Origin: Oxyruncus cristatus
Taxonomy: Eukaryota > Chordata > Aves > Passeriformes > Cotingidae
Assembly: GCA_013399855.1 (NCBI GenBank)
Contig: VXAY01001953.1
Location: 707,222-771,221, forward strand
Length of the DNA stretch: 64,000 nt
Direction: 5' to 3'
Shown: piece by piece, positions 48,545 to 60,413 of the stretch
Numbering within the stretch: the first letter of the stretch is position 1
Layout of the letters: each line of letters opens with the position of its first letter
Translations under genes and position numbers: made by a program
The notes under the pieces: generated by a model
The model's input: the letters and a program-made list of their open reading frames with translations, nothing else
Databases searched by the model: none
Told to the model about the DNA's origin: nothing

Positions 48545-51500
48545 ATTTAAAATGGAAAATAATAACTAGGTACATATTTCCCAAGAGCTGCAAGTAGACA
48601 GTAAAAAACTGCTCTCTTCCATATGTTTGAACCTTAGGAAAAGATTGGTTGCAATAAGGCCAAAGCGAGGGAAAACTGGAATAGTTGCACTGTCCAGAGC
48701 CTCAGTGGGGTGCTTGTCCCCAGGCACTAAATGCGCTGCTTTCTAAAAAGATTCCTGTCCCAACCAATGTAATCCTTAGCCACCACACTTCTTTTTCAAA
48801 AGGACTGTAAGGTTGTAGGTCTACATATGAATTATACACTTGTTTCAAACTGTCTGGCCGACAAGAAAGGGCAGAACACAACAATTCATTTGAACAGTAA
48901 TCACTGAGATAATGAACCATCTGTGGGCAGATTTGAAAGAATAATTTATATAGCTGTTTAAGAGAGTGAACACCACTTACAAGGGCAAATTAGTATTATT
49001 CATTTAGAAGTAGTATATTGTCAAGCTTATTGAAAGTATTTTATTTAGTATTGGCGGGGTACAGTCATTCTGATATTCGCATGAACCAGATATCATTCTG
49101 ATATTTCCCAGGAAGTAGAAAGAAATGGGGACGTTGCTTTTTATTTTTAGTGGGTTGCTATAATTCCAGTTCCATTCATATCATTTTGGTTGCATATTAG
49201 GAAGGTATAAAGATGCTTCAATGTAACAACAACAGCAAAGAGAACTTTTTGAATAGTTTTGTTTCATCCCCAGACCTCTCTGCTCTGACAAAACAGATGA
49301 AACATGCAGTTTTTGAGGAAACTGCATGCAAACTTGATAACTGGATTGAAAAAAGAAATCAGCTACAAACTATATGGAGAATATTGAAATTTTTTAGACA
49401 AATTTTTCAGCAAATTTTTCCTTTTGCTGAGGGAAATAATTTTATTTAAGTTTATGAAGAACTACTAAAGAGACCAATGTTAATATAAATATCACCTTAA
49501 GTATCGTTCAATACATTTTCAGGACAATTGGGGTATCTCTTTGAGGCAAAGCATAGTTTTAATTCAGGAAGAGTAATGATGGTAACCTTTGATATTTATT
49601 TCCTACAGTTAACATCATAATAATTCCTTTTATCTCACCATGTACATTCACATTCCTAGGACTTAAAGCCAGTGGTTGTGCAAGAAGTTATCTGTAGTTG
49701 AAATGAAGTACTTGGATGATAAATCAAGAGGTTTCATACAATACTAACTTGTGACAAATAATTTTTATGCTACCTTGCTGTCTCCAGTACTGCACTGACT
49801 CGAGTTCATACCAGCATATAATAGACGATGTATGAAGTATTGTCTGCTTGTTTTTTCAAATAAAGTGAAACCTTTTGTGGGAAGAAGGCTAATTCTTCTG
49901 TGTTTGCGTGACACTAAGCACAACCTGAGTATTACAGTAGTAAGTAAATGGAAATAAACAAAAGTGAAATGAAAGAAAGGCTGGCCGGTTTTAGTTATAA
50001 AAAAGGAAGCAATTTTCCCTACCTGAAAAACTACAAGTGGGATCAACCTCACCTAACTTTAATTTTACCTTAAAATAATTATATTTAAAATAGGTCAGCA
50101 GAATCACTGTCTGAGAATGTTTGCTTGTTGACAATCAAAGGAGCCTTAGATATGTAGGTCAGATGTAGGCACCAATACTATAGATAGGGAGAGGTTTCCT
50201 AATCTAAATTATTACCTAGAGATCACATAGGAGCTTTAATTTTATGATGTCGAAATTAAAACTCTTTCTTCAAGGTACTTGTAGTCCATCAAGCCTGATT
50301 ACCAGAAATGCCAAATGTTCACAATTCCTGCATATTTCAAAATTTAACTGTGTAAAGTCAGCTTAAAAACTCAGTCTCATTAGAGCCCTTTTTAAATGAG
50401 ATGTACACAAAGCCACTCTGAAGATTGTAATCAGGAGTCATTTGGCTACAATGACAGCAGTTTGTTGCAACACTGATCAGGAATAGGAAAGGGACATGGA
50501 AAAGGGCTGTCTATGTAGCTACCTGGCCACCTGGCTGTCATGGACAATTCTTCAACATTTTAAGAGCATAGTGTAATTACAATGGGGTCTTTCCTCTCCT
50601 TCTACCCTTCCTACTTCCCTCCCAGCTGGTGAATTTTTCCCCTGCATTGGTTGGTATTAGTCATCCTATTAATAACAGTGGGTTTTGGATAGTTTCCATC
50701 ATTATTCATTTAAATAGGTCCTAAACTACAGAGGAAAGTAAAATTAAACACATGTATAGACACAGTTGTCTCTAGAAAGCACTTACTCTTATGAAAAAGG
50801 ATAAGCACATAGAAATAGCCCTTAGAACATGAAAAATATAATCACAGTTTGTGCACATAATTTATCTTCTCTGTTGCACTTTGATAACTTACTATAGTCA
50901 ATAAAGCCATTATGCCTTTCTGTGAATACAAGTCTGATGTATAACAGCGAATTATCCTTCCAGAATAAGAATGCAATATAAATCAAACTCAATGTAATGT
51001 CTAATTAATAACACACAGTTGTCCAGCAGTCACAATAGTCTCAGTGAGTCCATATACTGCATGTATATATAGAGAGAACATATGTATATACACACACTTG
51101 CCTATTACTCTTATCATATTTGTTCCTGTTTAAAAATTTATGAGTCAGTACAGGAACAAATAGACAAGCGGAAGACATAAATCAAATAAAAACATGAAAT
51201 GTTTTTTGTACAGCTAAGTATGCACAGTTAGAAATTACACATATTTGAAAGGGCCTTACACAATTCATGTCACATATGGCATTAACATCCATGCAAGTTT
51301 TGAACAAAAAAAAGGAGTGGATGACTAGTGTGAACGACATTTGTTCTTGATTATATTTTCAGTGCCATTTTGATTCAACCCTGAATATAAACTTTGTGTA
51401 AAAAATTGTTTTAAATAACTATGGACCAAAGGTTGAATCTTGCAAACTTTCACACCAGAATAGTGCTACTGATAGGCATCTGATCCTTGTTAACTAGAAG

Positions 51501-54500
51501 TGCAAGACAAGCTCTATGTCCACAGGAGTTTCCTTAGAACAGTAGGTTTAAGCATCCTAAATTTAAATCAAAAGTGAAAAGGTGCTTTGGAAAAGTTCTT
51601 TCCCTGATATGTTTCTCTCTCATGTCAAAGTAATGTTAAATATTGGACTAATTTGTTGTGATGTTGTGCTGTAATATTTCCCTTGGCTTGTGTCCCTTAT
51701 TATTTAACTAAATGTCATCAAAGATTTCCTTGTCAGACATTTGTACTCTCCTTTTTTATATCTTAATGGAGCCAGTGAAGAAATAAGTTGAAATGTCATA
51801 AGGAGTACTTTCTTCCAAACATTTTATGACTGTGGACTGTCTGTAGGTAATTTAATAAACTCTTTGCCTTTCTGGGTATATTGTGTACTGAAAGATCACC
51901 AAGATTAATTCAGATTTACATGAAATATTGGATCCAAAACCAATTTTGTTTTTCTATTTCCATTCCTTGTGTTATAGGATTATCTTGTGCATTACTGATT
52001 TGCATGTAAGTCAACCTATTTCAACTGAACTCTACTGTCTTAAGGAAGGCACAAAGGGAGGAGGCTTTCACTCAGCTGCACAATCTGGTTTCTTTTATTC
52101 CTCTCCAGGATTCATGGGAGGTACGTGATTGTAGCTAGAACAACCTTTACAGAGATACAGCATAAAGCAAAACTGCATATGCTTCCTCGCATCACCCTGC
52201 TGGCATGTTTTAACTCAGGGTAACATCACATTGAGGAGGTCACCATTTTATTATTATTTTATTTATTATGTTGAGATCATCAGAAAGTATGCCAAATAAT
52301 ATCCATTGTCCCACCACACAGGCACCTTTCCTCTGAGAATCAATGTGACACTACCTTCTTCCATCACTTCAGAAACCCAGTTAAACAGCCGCTTTACAAG
52401 ATTCATGTTCAGCTCAGGCTGGATTTGAACTGGTTACCCAGGACTAAAATTTTTCTTGTGTACTATTACTATCTCAGGCACTGGTACTATTTCAGGTTAG
52501 AAAATGGCTTTAAATTAGTCATTTCAGTATCATGGGAGGAAGGGGTTTAGCTGTTGCATGCAGCACTGACAAGGCAATGCTCTAGAACATCTAATGGGGT
52601 GACTGTGCCCTTGTGATAGAAAGACTTGTAAGTATTGAGTAAAGCAGGGAAATTTTGCCTTCACAAACCTAACACTGGTCTTAGCCCATGTTCCTGTTTA
52701 TGAGATCAGATGCCTTCAGATGAGCTCTTCTTAACTGAAATAATTTCAGGAAAAATAGGAATGCGCTGGGGGGAACAAGAAAGAAAAAAAGCAATGTTAT
52801 TTGTACTTAAGGACAAGCAAAGTAAGACTAACTGATTCCCAGGGAATAAAATTTGGCTTGACCCCATCCAGCACATTCATGGTCCCCCTTCCTTGCACTC
52901 CTTCCTAGTGTCACCTCACAGGCTCCATCTCCTCATTTCCAAGTCAGGTACCTGCAGCCTCACTTGATAAAGAAAAAATTTGAGTTCCCTCAAGGAAGCA
53001 AACCATGAGAATGGCATTCATAGCAACCTAAGATAGGGTACAGGAGTAGATGTGGAGGGCAGGGAAGGAGAAGTAGAATGAGAACGAGGTAGCATTGACC
53101 ACAAAGAAAACTGCAAAATCAGCAAGGGAGAATGTTGGCATGCTCTATTTTTGAAAATGAAAAGTAAAAAGAAAACTAAGTAAAAATATTAAATCTCATC
53201 AGACAGATTAGATGTCAGTGGCGTAGGTGAATTCTGGTCTAGTATTTATATTTTGAATGTCTCTTATTCACTTTACCTTTTTTAAAAAAGATCCTGAAAT
53301 TGTCTACACAGAAACAAATCCATATGAATATTCTTTAAAGCCTTAACATTCAGGAAATATGAAAATGAACAAAGGTACAGACTGCGTTGTTTCATTTTGC
53401 ATGAAAAGTTCAATGTCCATATAAGTGACAGAACATAGAGTGACATTAGATTTAATGTGAGAAATACGAAATTTTATCTACCTTTTAACATCAGATTTCA
53501 AGACATTAAGATTTTTGTAAACATTAAAGGAGTCAGACAGACCTATACTTTTCTATATCTGTCACATTATTTATGGGCACAGTCTCATAGACTATTTACT
53601 TGAGCAAATGTACAGATGTATGTAAGCATTTGGAGAAGAGAAGCCATTACCATCTACCATCAAAGCTTCTGGCAAGAGGATTCTTATACTTCCAGAGAAA
53701 CTAACTCAAACACGTAGCACACTTTGATGGTTTGGTTCAGACAGAAGAGTGATTTAGAGCATCTTTTATCTACTTATTTTCCTCCTGGTATTCAGTAAAT
53801 ATAGCTGGGCAATTAGCAACAGTTAAATTGCTGCAACATTACCCGCACTGAATAATATACTAATTGGCAAAACAATTCCCATCTCTTCCATTTGAACGGA
53901 TATTTATTTTATATGTCTACTTGATATGCAACATTGACTCCCAATACATGGGGGAAGGCAAGTGTATTTGCTTTTGCTAAATTAGGAGTAACAAAACTTG
54001 TCGTTAAGTCTATGATTATTTTGAATATGACATTCAAAATGGGAATAGAAATACACTTTCATGCTTTTTTTTTTTTTGTCCAGTGTAAGACATCATTTGT
54101 GCTCTGTACTTTTAATCATGACTGTTAGCTATTCAATGAAAGAATATTAGATGTTATAGGTCTCAAAAAGTTCTTCAAAGCCTTTTTATCCATCTGTTAG
54201 CTTTTATTGTAGCTTTTCTGCTAAGCAAATGTAAAACATTTTAGAGGGGTTTTCTCCTCACTTTTTTTCACTGAATAGAGATAGGAATTCAAAAGTCAAA
54301 TTTTAAAAAAGGGTAAAAGGATAAGATCGTTTTTGAAATACTTTTCTAATACAACTTCCCCTGTTTTTATAACATGGGCAATTCTGTTCATGTGGTTTTC
54401 AAAGAGGAAACTTCTATTTTCCTCATTTGTTATGAAAACAGTATGAAAGTGAACATGTTTTTTTCTCCATTTTTTTGCACTATCTGATCTTTGTAAGTAA

Positions 54501-55087
54501 TCTATAAAGACTTAAGCCATAGGACATGCAGGATACTCAAGTTACAAGTGCCCCAAGGTCTTAAGAGATCTCGTTTGTGTCGTTCTTTAGAGTTAGAAGG
54601 AGTTGTTGCCCTAAAACATGGAGCATATGAAGCTTAGTGACTTAAGTATTTCAATTCTGGCATTTTAAATTTGCATTTCATCTGGTATTTCATCTGCTTT
54701 CTTACACTGAGATTTAGTTGCCATCATTATTTATCTCCTCCATTGCTGGTCACACTGCTAATATCCCAAATAGATAGAATTCCAAGTAATTCAATGCCTG
54801 ACAGAGTTCTATCCAAATCAGTGGATCTCTCTTCTTTTTTTAATATTAAAATATGATGCCAATAATCAGGAACAAGTTTAAAATTAAAATATATATATAA
54901 GAAAGAAAATAAGTCAGAAGTGATAGAAAGTTTTCCCGAGAGAAGCAGCAAGCAAAACTTAACTTTAAAATAATACCTTGGAAATATATTTATTGGTTTC
55001 AGCAGAAGAAAATCTGAAGTTTGACTTTACTTCTCCACTTGTAGATGTATATGCATAAGAGGCTTGAAAATGTAAGTTGTAGAGCAG
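48539..55087. other. AT-rich non-coding stretch, no gene seen
   Basis: The longest frames (95 codons at 49765-50052 minus, 78 codons at 49213-49449 plus) have no recognisable domain or convincing splice context. A hairpin at 51117-51162 is listed separately. Confidence 0.5.
51117..51162. repeat. Perfect 13-bp inverted repeat
   Basis: TATTTGTTCCTGT (51117-51129) and its exact complement (51150-51162) are separated by 20 bases. Pairing can continue outward with one bulge (CTTATCA against TGACAAG-like sequence), giving a stem of about 19 bp. It could form a hairpin in RNA or DNA. Confidence 0.75.
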
Positions 55088-55132
55088 AGGCTCAGCTGGT
55101 ACAAATCAGCATGATTTTTGAAGTTGGTGGAA
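55088..55132 (+). repeat. Fragment of ancient amniote palindromic repeat
   Basis: 'GGCTCAGCTGGTACAAATCA' followed by 'GCATGATTTTTGAAGT' closely follows the left half of a widespread old reptile/bird repeat of the form CTCAGCTGGTGTAAATCA-GCATAGCTCCATTGAAGT (from memory). The mirrored right half is not evident. Family name uncertain. Confidence 0.5.
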
Positions 55133-57356
55133 TAAGAGGGTTTCGCCTTCTCAGCATCTGGCCCTCACTCAATGTGAACAGCTGATATTTCAAAAGGTAA
55201 AGCACATATCTACAAGCAAGGGAGACATGCTGAAACTCCTGTGTATTTCTTGTTAAAATGTTGTGGCTTTAATTAAAGTGAATTTAGTGTCTGCTTGACA
55301 GGCAAGATTGACAGAATAGGAAACCGATGTCTTCTATTAGCCCCAGAGTAAATAAAAGTAAAAGCAGAAAGATGTAGCTCCCCCCAATCAGTAGAAGTTT
55401 CCTTTAGTACAGAGCAAGTAGTTAGCTTTCAAAGGTTTCCATGTCTTGTAATTAAAATGTTGGATATTGGACCAGTCATACATTAATGTCTGTTTATTCC
55501 AGTATGTTTTTGGTTTTGGTTTTTTTGCTGGTAAAAAAAAGAGGTAAGGAATGGAAGTAGAGAGAAAGCCTTCCACTTGTGCCCTCCTGGCTTCTGGCAA
55601 TCAGCAATTTAAAGACTTTATTTGCTAGACACAGCATCTATGCTGCCAATAATATATGGGGCTATCCCACATTTGAAATACATCCGTCTTGTAAACATGT
55701 CAGTTTAGAATATTTCAGAGCATAAACAAACACACCTGAACCTAACACAATTTTATACCATATAAGTGATTCAGCTTTTTAGCATGGTTTTATTTCCTGA
55801 TCACTGTTACTCAATTCTAAACCCATCAATAGGGTCTCTTGTAAAGTCTATTCTTGTCAGTAAGGAACTCTGGGTATCTAGGAGATTTGGGGACATAGAA
55901 GTTCTCTATAAGTAGAAGGTTTATTGGTCTCCAAATGAGGAAAGGATCGAGTTCTGCCTGATTTCTTATATCCAGCTTTCTAGAGTATGTAGAAGATAGC
56001 AGAGGTAATCCAAACTAGTCTGAAAATTTTGAGGTATTTCCAAGTGTAAGAAAGAGAGAATTTTTCTTTTGAAATGCAGTTTGCCATTGCTTCTGGGCTT
56101 TTTATGCATAACAAGCATTCCCATTTAGGAGAAAAATGCTAAACCCTGTTAACAGCAATAAAAGTCTGCTATTACTTCTTTAGCATTTAGAAGGAAACAA
56201 ACTTAATTTTAATCAGATATTTTCTATATACTGCCATGGGTTAGGGTTGTTTTGGGTTTTTTCATCATGTCTACTAGGTTAAAGGATAACACATGCCATT
56301 CTAAGAAGGTACTACAAAGGTGAGAGGTAATAGATTTAAAAAAGGAGTTAAACAGTCATTTTATTGACTATCTTCTGAGACTTTCAAGAAATTTTTGTGA
56401 GTTTACTGATACTTTCATCTAGAGTGTTCTCCATGGGTTTTTTTCTGTTCTTTGCTATCATATGCAAGACTAGCACAAACAACCACAGCAAAGAAACAGG
56501 GACTTTTGCCCGTGCAATGCAGTCCAAGTTAGACACTATATCATAAATAAATAGAGCAGGACCAGTAAATGTGGAACTGAGGAAATCAATGACAGAAAAG
56601 CGAAAACAGCCCTTTTCTTCTTGCATGTACACTGTAAATATTTATTTTGGCCTTTTTTTTCCTGATACAATTACAGGTGTGAAGAGAAGTGGTTGGGGCC
56701 AACCTAGAGCATATTGACAGAAAGGTAGCTGCTGAAAGTGGGGCTTTAAGGAGGAATCTTAAGGAGGCAGGCCAACAGTGTGGGGGCTGGATACTGAGCC
56801 AAATGTGTTTTGCAACATTAATTACAGGAGTTAAAGTAATGACAGGTGCGGGAAGCTGTGCTGTATCCACTGGGCCAGGAAGAGAAGACTTGTGACATCA
56901 AACCACCTGCTGCCACATGCACACCATTGCACTGGCTGCACCCCAGCATGCAGCCACCAGCACCATCAATGCCTTGGAGGAGGAAACAGTATAGGTATAA
57001 GGAGGAAAAGTCCCCCTCTGTGGGTCTTCATGATGATATCCAGAAGGGTAGGGGAAGGGGAAGAGAGAGGCTGACACAGAGACAGGTGCCTGGTGATTCA
57101 GAGCCCACCAACATTATTGCCTATTAATAGAGCTCCTGATGAAAACGAAATTTGCCTTCTTCCAATGTGGCCATAAATGAGCTTGCTTTTGGGCACCTGG
57201 ATGCTCACTGCAGACCAGAGGTTATTCCTGAGGGAAGAAAGAAGCTTAACATGTCTGGCCTTGCACCTCTATGATACTTGGATGTCTCAGACATGCAGGC
57301 ATTTTTAGAATGCTATGTTGCTAGCAATACAATGTTGCTAACAATGTATTACTACT
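55133..57356. other. Non-coding stretch, no gene seen
   Basis: A slightly GC-richer patch at 56690-57080 carries overlapping open frames on both strands without domains. No known repeat was recognised. Confidence 0.5.
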
Positions 57357-57473
57357 CAAAAAAAAAAAAACAAACCAAAACAAAACAAAAAAAACCAAAC
57401 CAAAACAAAACAAACAACCAAACCAAACAAACAGAAAACCCCCACAAAAATCTCGACAACTGAAAAAAACCAA
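57357..57473. repeat. A-rich (CAAAA/CCAAA)n simple repeat
   Basis: Over 100 bases of A and C in CAAAA, CCAAA and CAAC units, the longest of the CA-A tracts in this window. Confidence 0.9.
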
Positions 57474-58562
57474 CCCTTTGGAATTTTCATGTTCTTCATG
57501 ATACATGAGTATTATAGAAGAAATAAATGTCAATGCCAAGATACAAATCTGGAAGACTGCAAAGTATGGATGTGGGAAACTTTCCAAGTACTTCAGATGA
57601 TGAAAAGGGAGCAGGCAGGAAGAGTAAGTTAATTATACTTGGTGTCTCATGAATAGCATTTTACAAAATAAACATAATAAAAACATTGTTCCTACCTAAG
57701 CATTAAATAAGTAACAGTTACAACCATATGAACTTCAAATTTGTAACCAGCAATGTGGGACATAACAGTTTATTTTTTATATGGTAGATGATATGCTCTT
57801 TTTTATTTTCATAAATATGCATACACATACCACCACATACATCTGTTCTTAAAATAGAAATACTACTCATGTACAGAATCCACCTGTTTCTCAAAACAGA
57901 AGTTCTCAAGAAAGGAAGTGAAACTATAACTCTCCACAGCCTGTTTGATCTTTCCAGATTGTTTCATAAATATATTTATATTGTGTGTTTATATATAGCT
58001 CTAAATACGACTCACATACCACACAAATGTAAGACTTCCTCTGTTTACTGTAATACAGTTTAAGACATAGATTCCTGTGCAGTCATTAAACAATTTATGT
58101 TTTGACATTGGACTATATCAATAAGTCTAGAAGAGCTTCTTCCTTTGCATCCTCCCCTTTAACAAATCCTTTTGCCTGCATAAACAATTAATTCATGTGT
58201 TCACATATATTTGTAGCTCTCTGGTGAAGAAAAATTTCTCACTGATGGAAGAATTTGCCATCAGATTTGCTTCTATTATTTCAGGCCCACTACCAATCCA
58301 ACCAACGCATGTAAACCATAACATGCGTTATGGTAACCATCACTAATATCTTATTTTTCCCAGTTTCTTTTGTGCAGGATGTAAGGCATTCTCTTAAATG
58401 AACTTTTTTATTGTGCTTAATTGAAAACCAAAAAAAGTCAATGTGATTCAGAATTATTTGGCTGAATATAGACATCAGTATCACCATAAATCATATTGTA
58501 GATGTAGTTAATATCAGAAGTATCTGTCTGTGCTTTCATTTATGCACACTGAAATAAAATAA
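57474..58562. other. AT-rich non-coding stretch, no gene seen
   Basis: No gene is supported. Overlapping inverted repeats at 58304-58334 are listed separately. Confidence 0.5.
58304..58334. repeat. Two overlapping, mutually exclusive hairpins
   Basis: AACGCATGT (58304-58312) pairs perfectly with ACATGCGTT (58321-58329) across an 8-base loop. The same right arm also takes part in ACCATAAC (58315-58322) pairing with GTTATGGT (58327-58334) across ATGC. Only one can form at a time. Confidence 0.7.
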
Positions 58563-58697
58563 GCACTTCCAGAGTATGATTCATCTCATCCTAAAATAGA
58601 TGGTGAAAATAGGTCAAATGACTCTTATCCTTACTGCACCTTTTTCTCTCTATTGCCTATAAAGGGAATCTTGGGTGACTGCCTGAAATATACAGAA
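58563..58697 (+). repeat. Unnamed dispersed repeat, copy B
   Basis: Aligns end to end with 42254-42388 at the same length, in the same orientation, at my by-eye estimate of roughly two-thirds identity. The B copy keeps the blocks 'atgattcatctcatcc', 'aaaatagat' and 'gaaaataggtc'. No coding frame spans it. Confidence 0.65.
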
Positions 58698-59948
58698 ACA
58701 TGAAGTTTGTGAATCTCACCTTGTCTAGCTTACCAATGATGTTTATGGGGAAGCCTAAATATTTAAGCCTAAATAAGGCTTATTTATTTAAATCCTGAAA
58801 ATTGTGGAAAGTGTGATATTTCTTCAAGAGCTCTAGGTACTAATATATATGGGTGTCTCAGTGTAATTCATTTATGATCTTCAAATTTTACCTCTGTTCC
58901 CTTGAGACCACTGTGATTGCAACCTTTATGTAAAAACAGCTGTCTAGAAAGTAACAAAAGAAGTAGGCCTGTGGTGAATCTCCTATTACATTTTAAACTG
59001 AGTATTTCAGAAGGAAAGTCAGATAAATTAAGCTGAGGTACAATCCTTTTCTTTTTCTTTCATATGATAATTGTACAATATTCCTCCAAACTCTATGACC
59101 CACAAACTGTTTTACACTGTCAGGGGCAAAGAATTAAGATCTTTAACAATACTGTGATGTGCTTGTACTACAACGCCAGTGAGGCTACGCAAATGGTTTA
59201 CATGGCTTTAGCAAAGGATTAGCTCTTTTAATAATGTTCGGTGCCTGATTACATCTACCATCCCAAGCCACACGCTTAATTATATGTAAATATTAGAACA
59301 TTTGTCCAGCCAGAGGCTGACACTTGCATTTCACATTATATTTTGTCCATGTATGTCGCCAGGACAAGTTTATGGAAAAGGCCCTGTGTCTTCTGCAACA
59401 GATAAACCTGAATTCCTCTGCAAAGCTGTGAGGTTCAGCCCATTCTTGTGTTCAGAAGGCTGGTCATCTGGAAGTGCTTTACAGTTTTCATTAAAAGAGA
59501 GATTTATTGAATGCAGTAATATACAAATAAGTGAATCAGAGAAGCATTGTCTATGTCACATACATTGACATTAAACTCAAACAACTGTATATTTTCATAC
59601 TTTACATCAGACTTTCCACATTTTTGCAGTGACAACACATTTATCATTCTGTTTTTCTTGATGTGTGAGGCTCCATACAATGGGCTGTCTGAAGGTCAAG
59701 GATGAGCACCCTGTGTAGGGTGCCAGAGGAAGTAGATATCCCCACTGGAATTGACTGGAGAGGGACAACACCATAGGACAACTCACTCTATATGCAGTGG
59801 TTCATGCAATCCTTCTCTGGAATGCTTCTCAGAGAGAAAATCAATGTGTCTTAGGAGCAAAAGAAAAACTGTGTCACCCCTAGCAAGGAATTGCACAAGA
59901 TGTAGTAGGAGACCTATTTTTTCATGCCTGACATTTGACAGGACTGAC
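58698..59948. other. AT-rich non-coding stretch, no gene seen
   Basis: Around 59240-59300 there are several TAAT-core and octamer-like (ATGTAAAT) motifs, too few to call a regulatory element. An 88-codon frame at 59302-59568 has no recognisable domain. Confidence 0.45.
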
Positions 59949-60413
59949 AATCACAGAATTACAGAATAGTTTGGATTGGAAGGGACCTAAAAGATCATCT
60001 AGTTTCAACCCCCCTGCCATGGGCAGGGACACCTTTCACTAGACTAATTTTGCTCAAAGCCCCATCCAACCTGACCTTGAACAATTCCAGGGGTGGGGCA
60101 TTCACAACTTCTCTGAGCAACCTGTTCCAGTGCCTCACCATCCTCACAGTAAAGAATTTCTTCCTAATATCTAATCTAAACCTACTCTTTTTCAGAAGCC
60201 TTCTCTTCTTCAGGTTGAACAATCCCAATTTTTTCAGCCCTTCCTCATAGGAGAGGTGCTCCACCCCTCTAATCATCTTACTAGCCCTTCTCTTCCTACT
60301 AGCCCTTCTCTCAGCTCTCTCCAACAGGTCAATCTCCTTCCTGTGCTGCGGACTCCAGAACTGGATGCAGTATTCCAAGTAGGGTCTCACGAGAGTAAAG
60401 GATCAGAATCACT
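59949..60413 (-). mobile_element. CR1 LINE 3' part with open ORF2 remnant
   Basis: On the minus strand a 131-codon frame (60390-59995) carries the CR1 ORF2 C-terminus: [15 protein letters not shown], a [10 protein letters not shown] box, [20 protein letters not shown] and, at the end, [25 protein letters not shown] and [10 protein letters not shown]. Between [10 protein letters not shown] and [10 protein letters not shown] about 40 residues normal for CR1 are missing, so there is an in-frame internal deletion near 60190-60205. An 18-bp tandem duplication (60281-60298 and 60299-60316) adds six residues. The 3' tail has only degenerate octamers (59951-59969). The copy is 5'-truncated near 60413 and cannot be functional, because the catalytic reverse-transcriptase core and endonuclease are absent. 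Confidence 0.93.

Noticed and set aside
49213..49449. 78-codon frame with a protein-like composition
   Set aside because: No domain, no clear splice signals and a length expected by chance.
56690..57080. GC-richer patch with 93- and 94-codon frames
   Set aside because: The frames conflict on opposite strands, there are few CpGs and no splice context.
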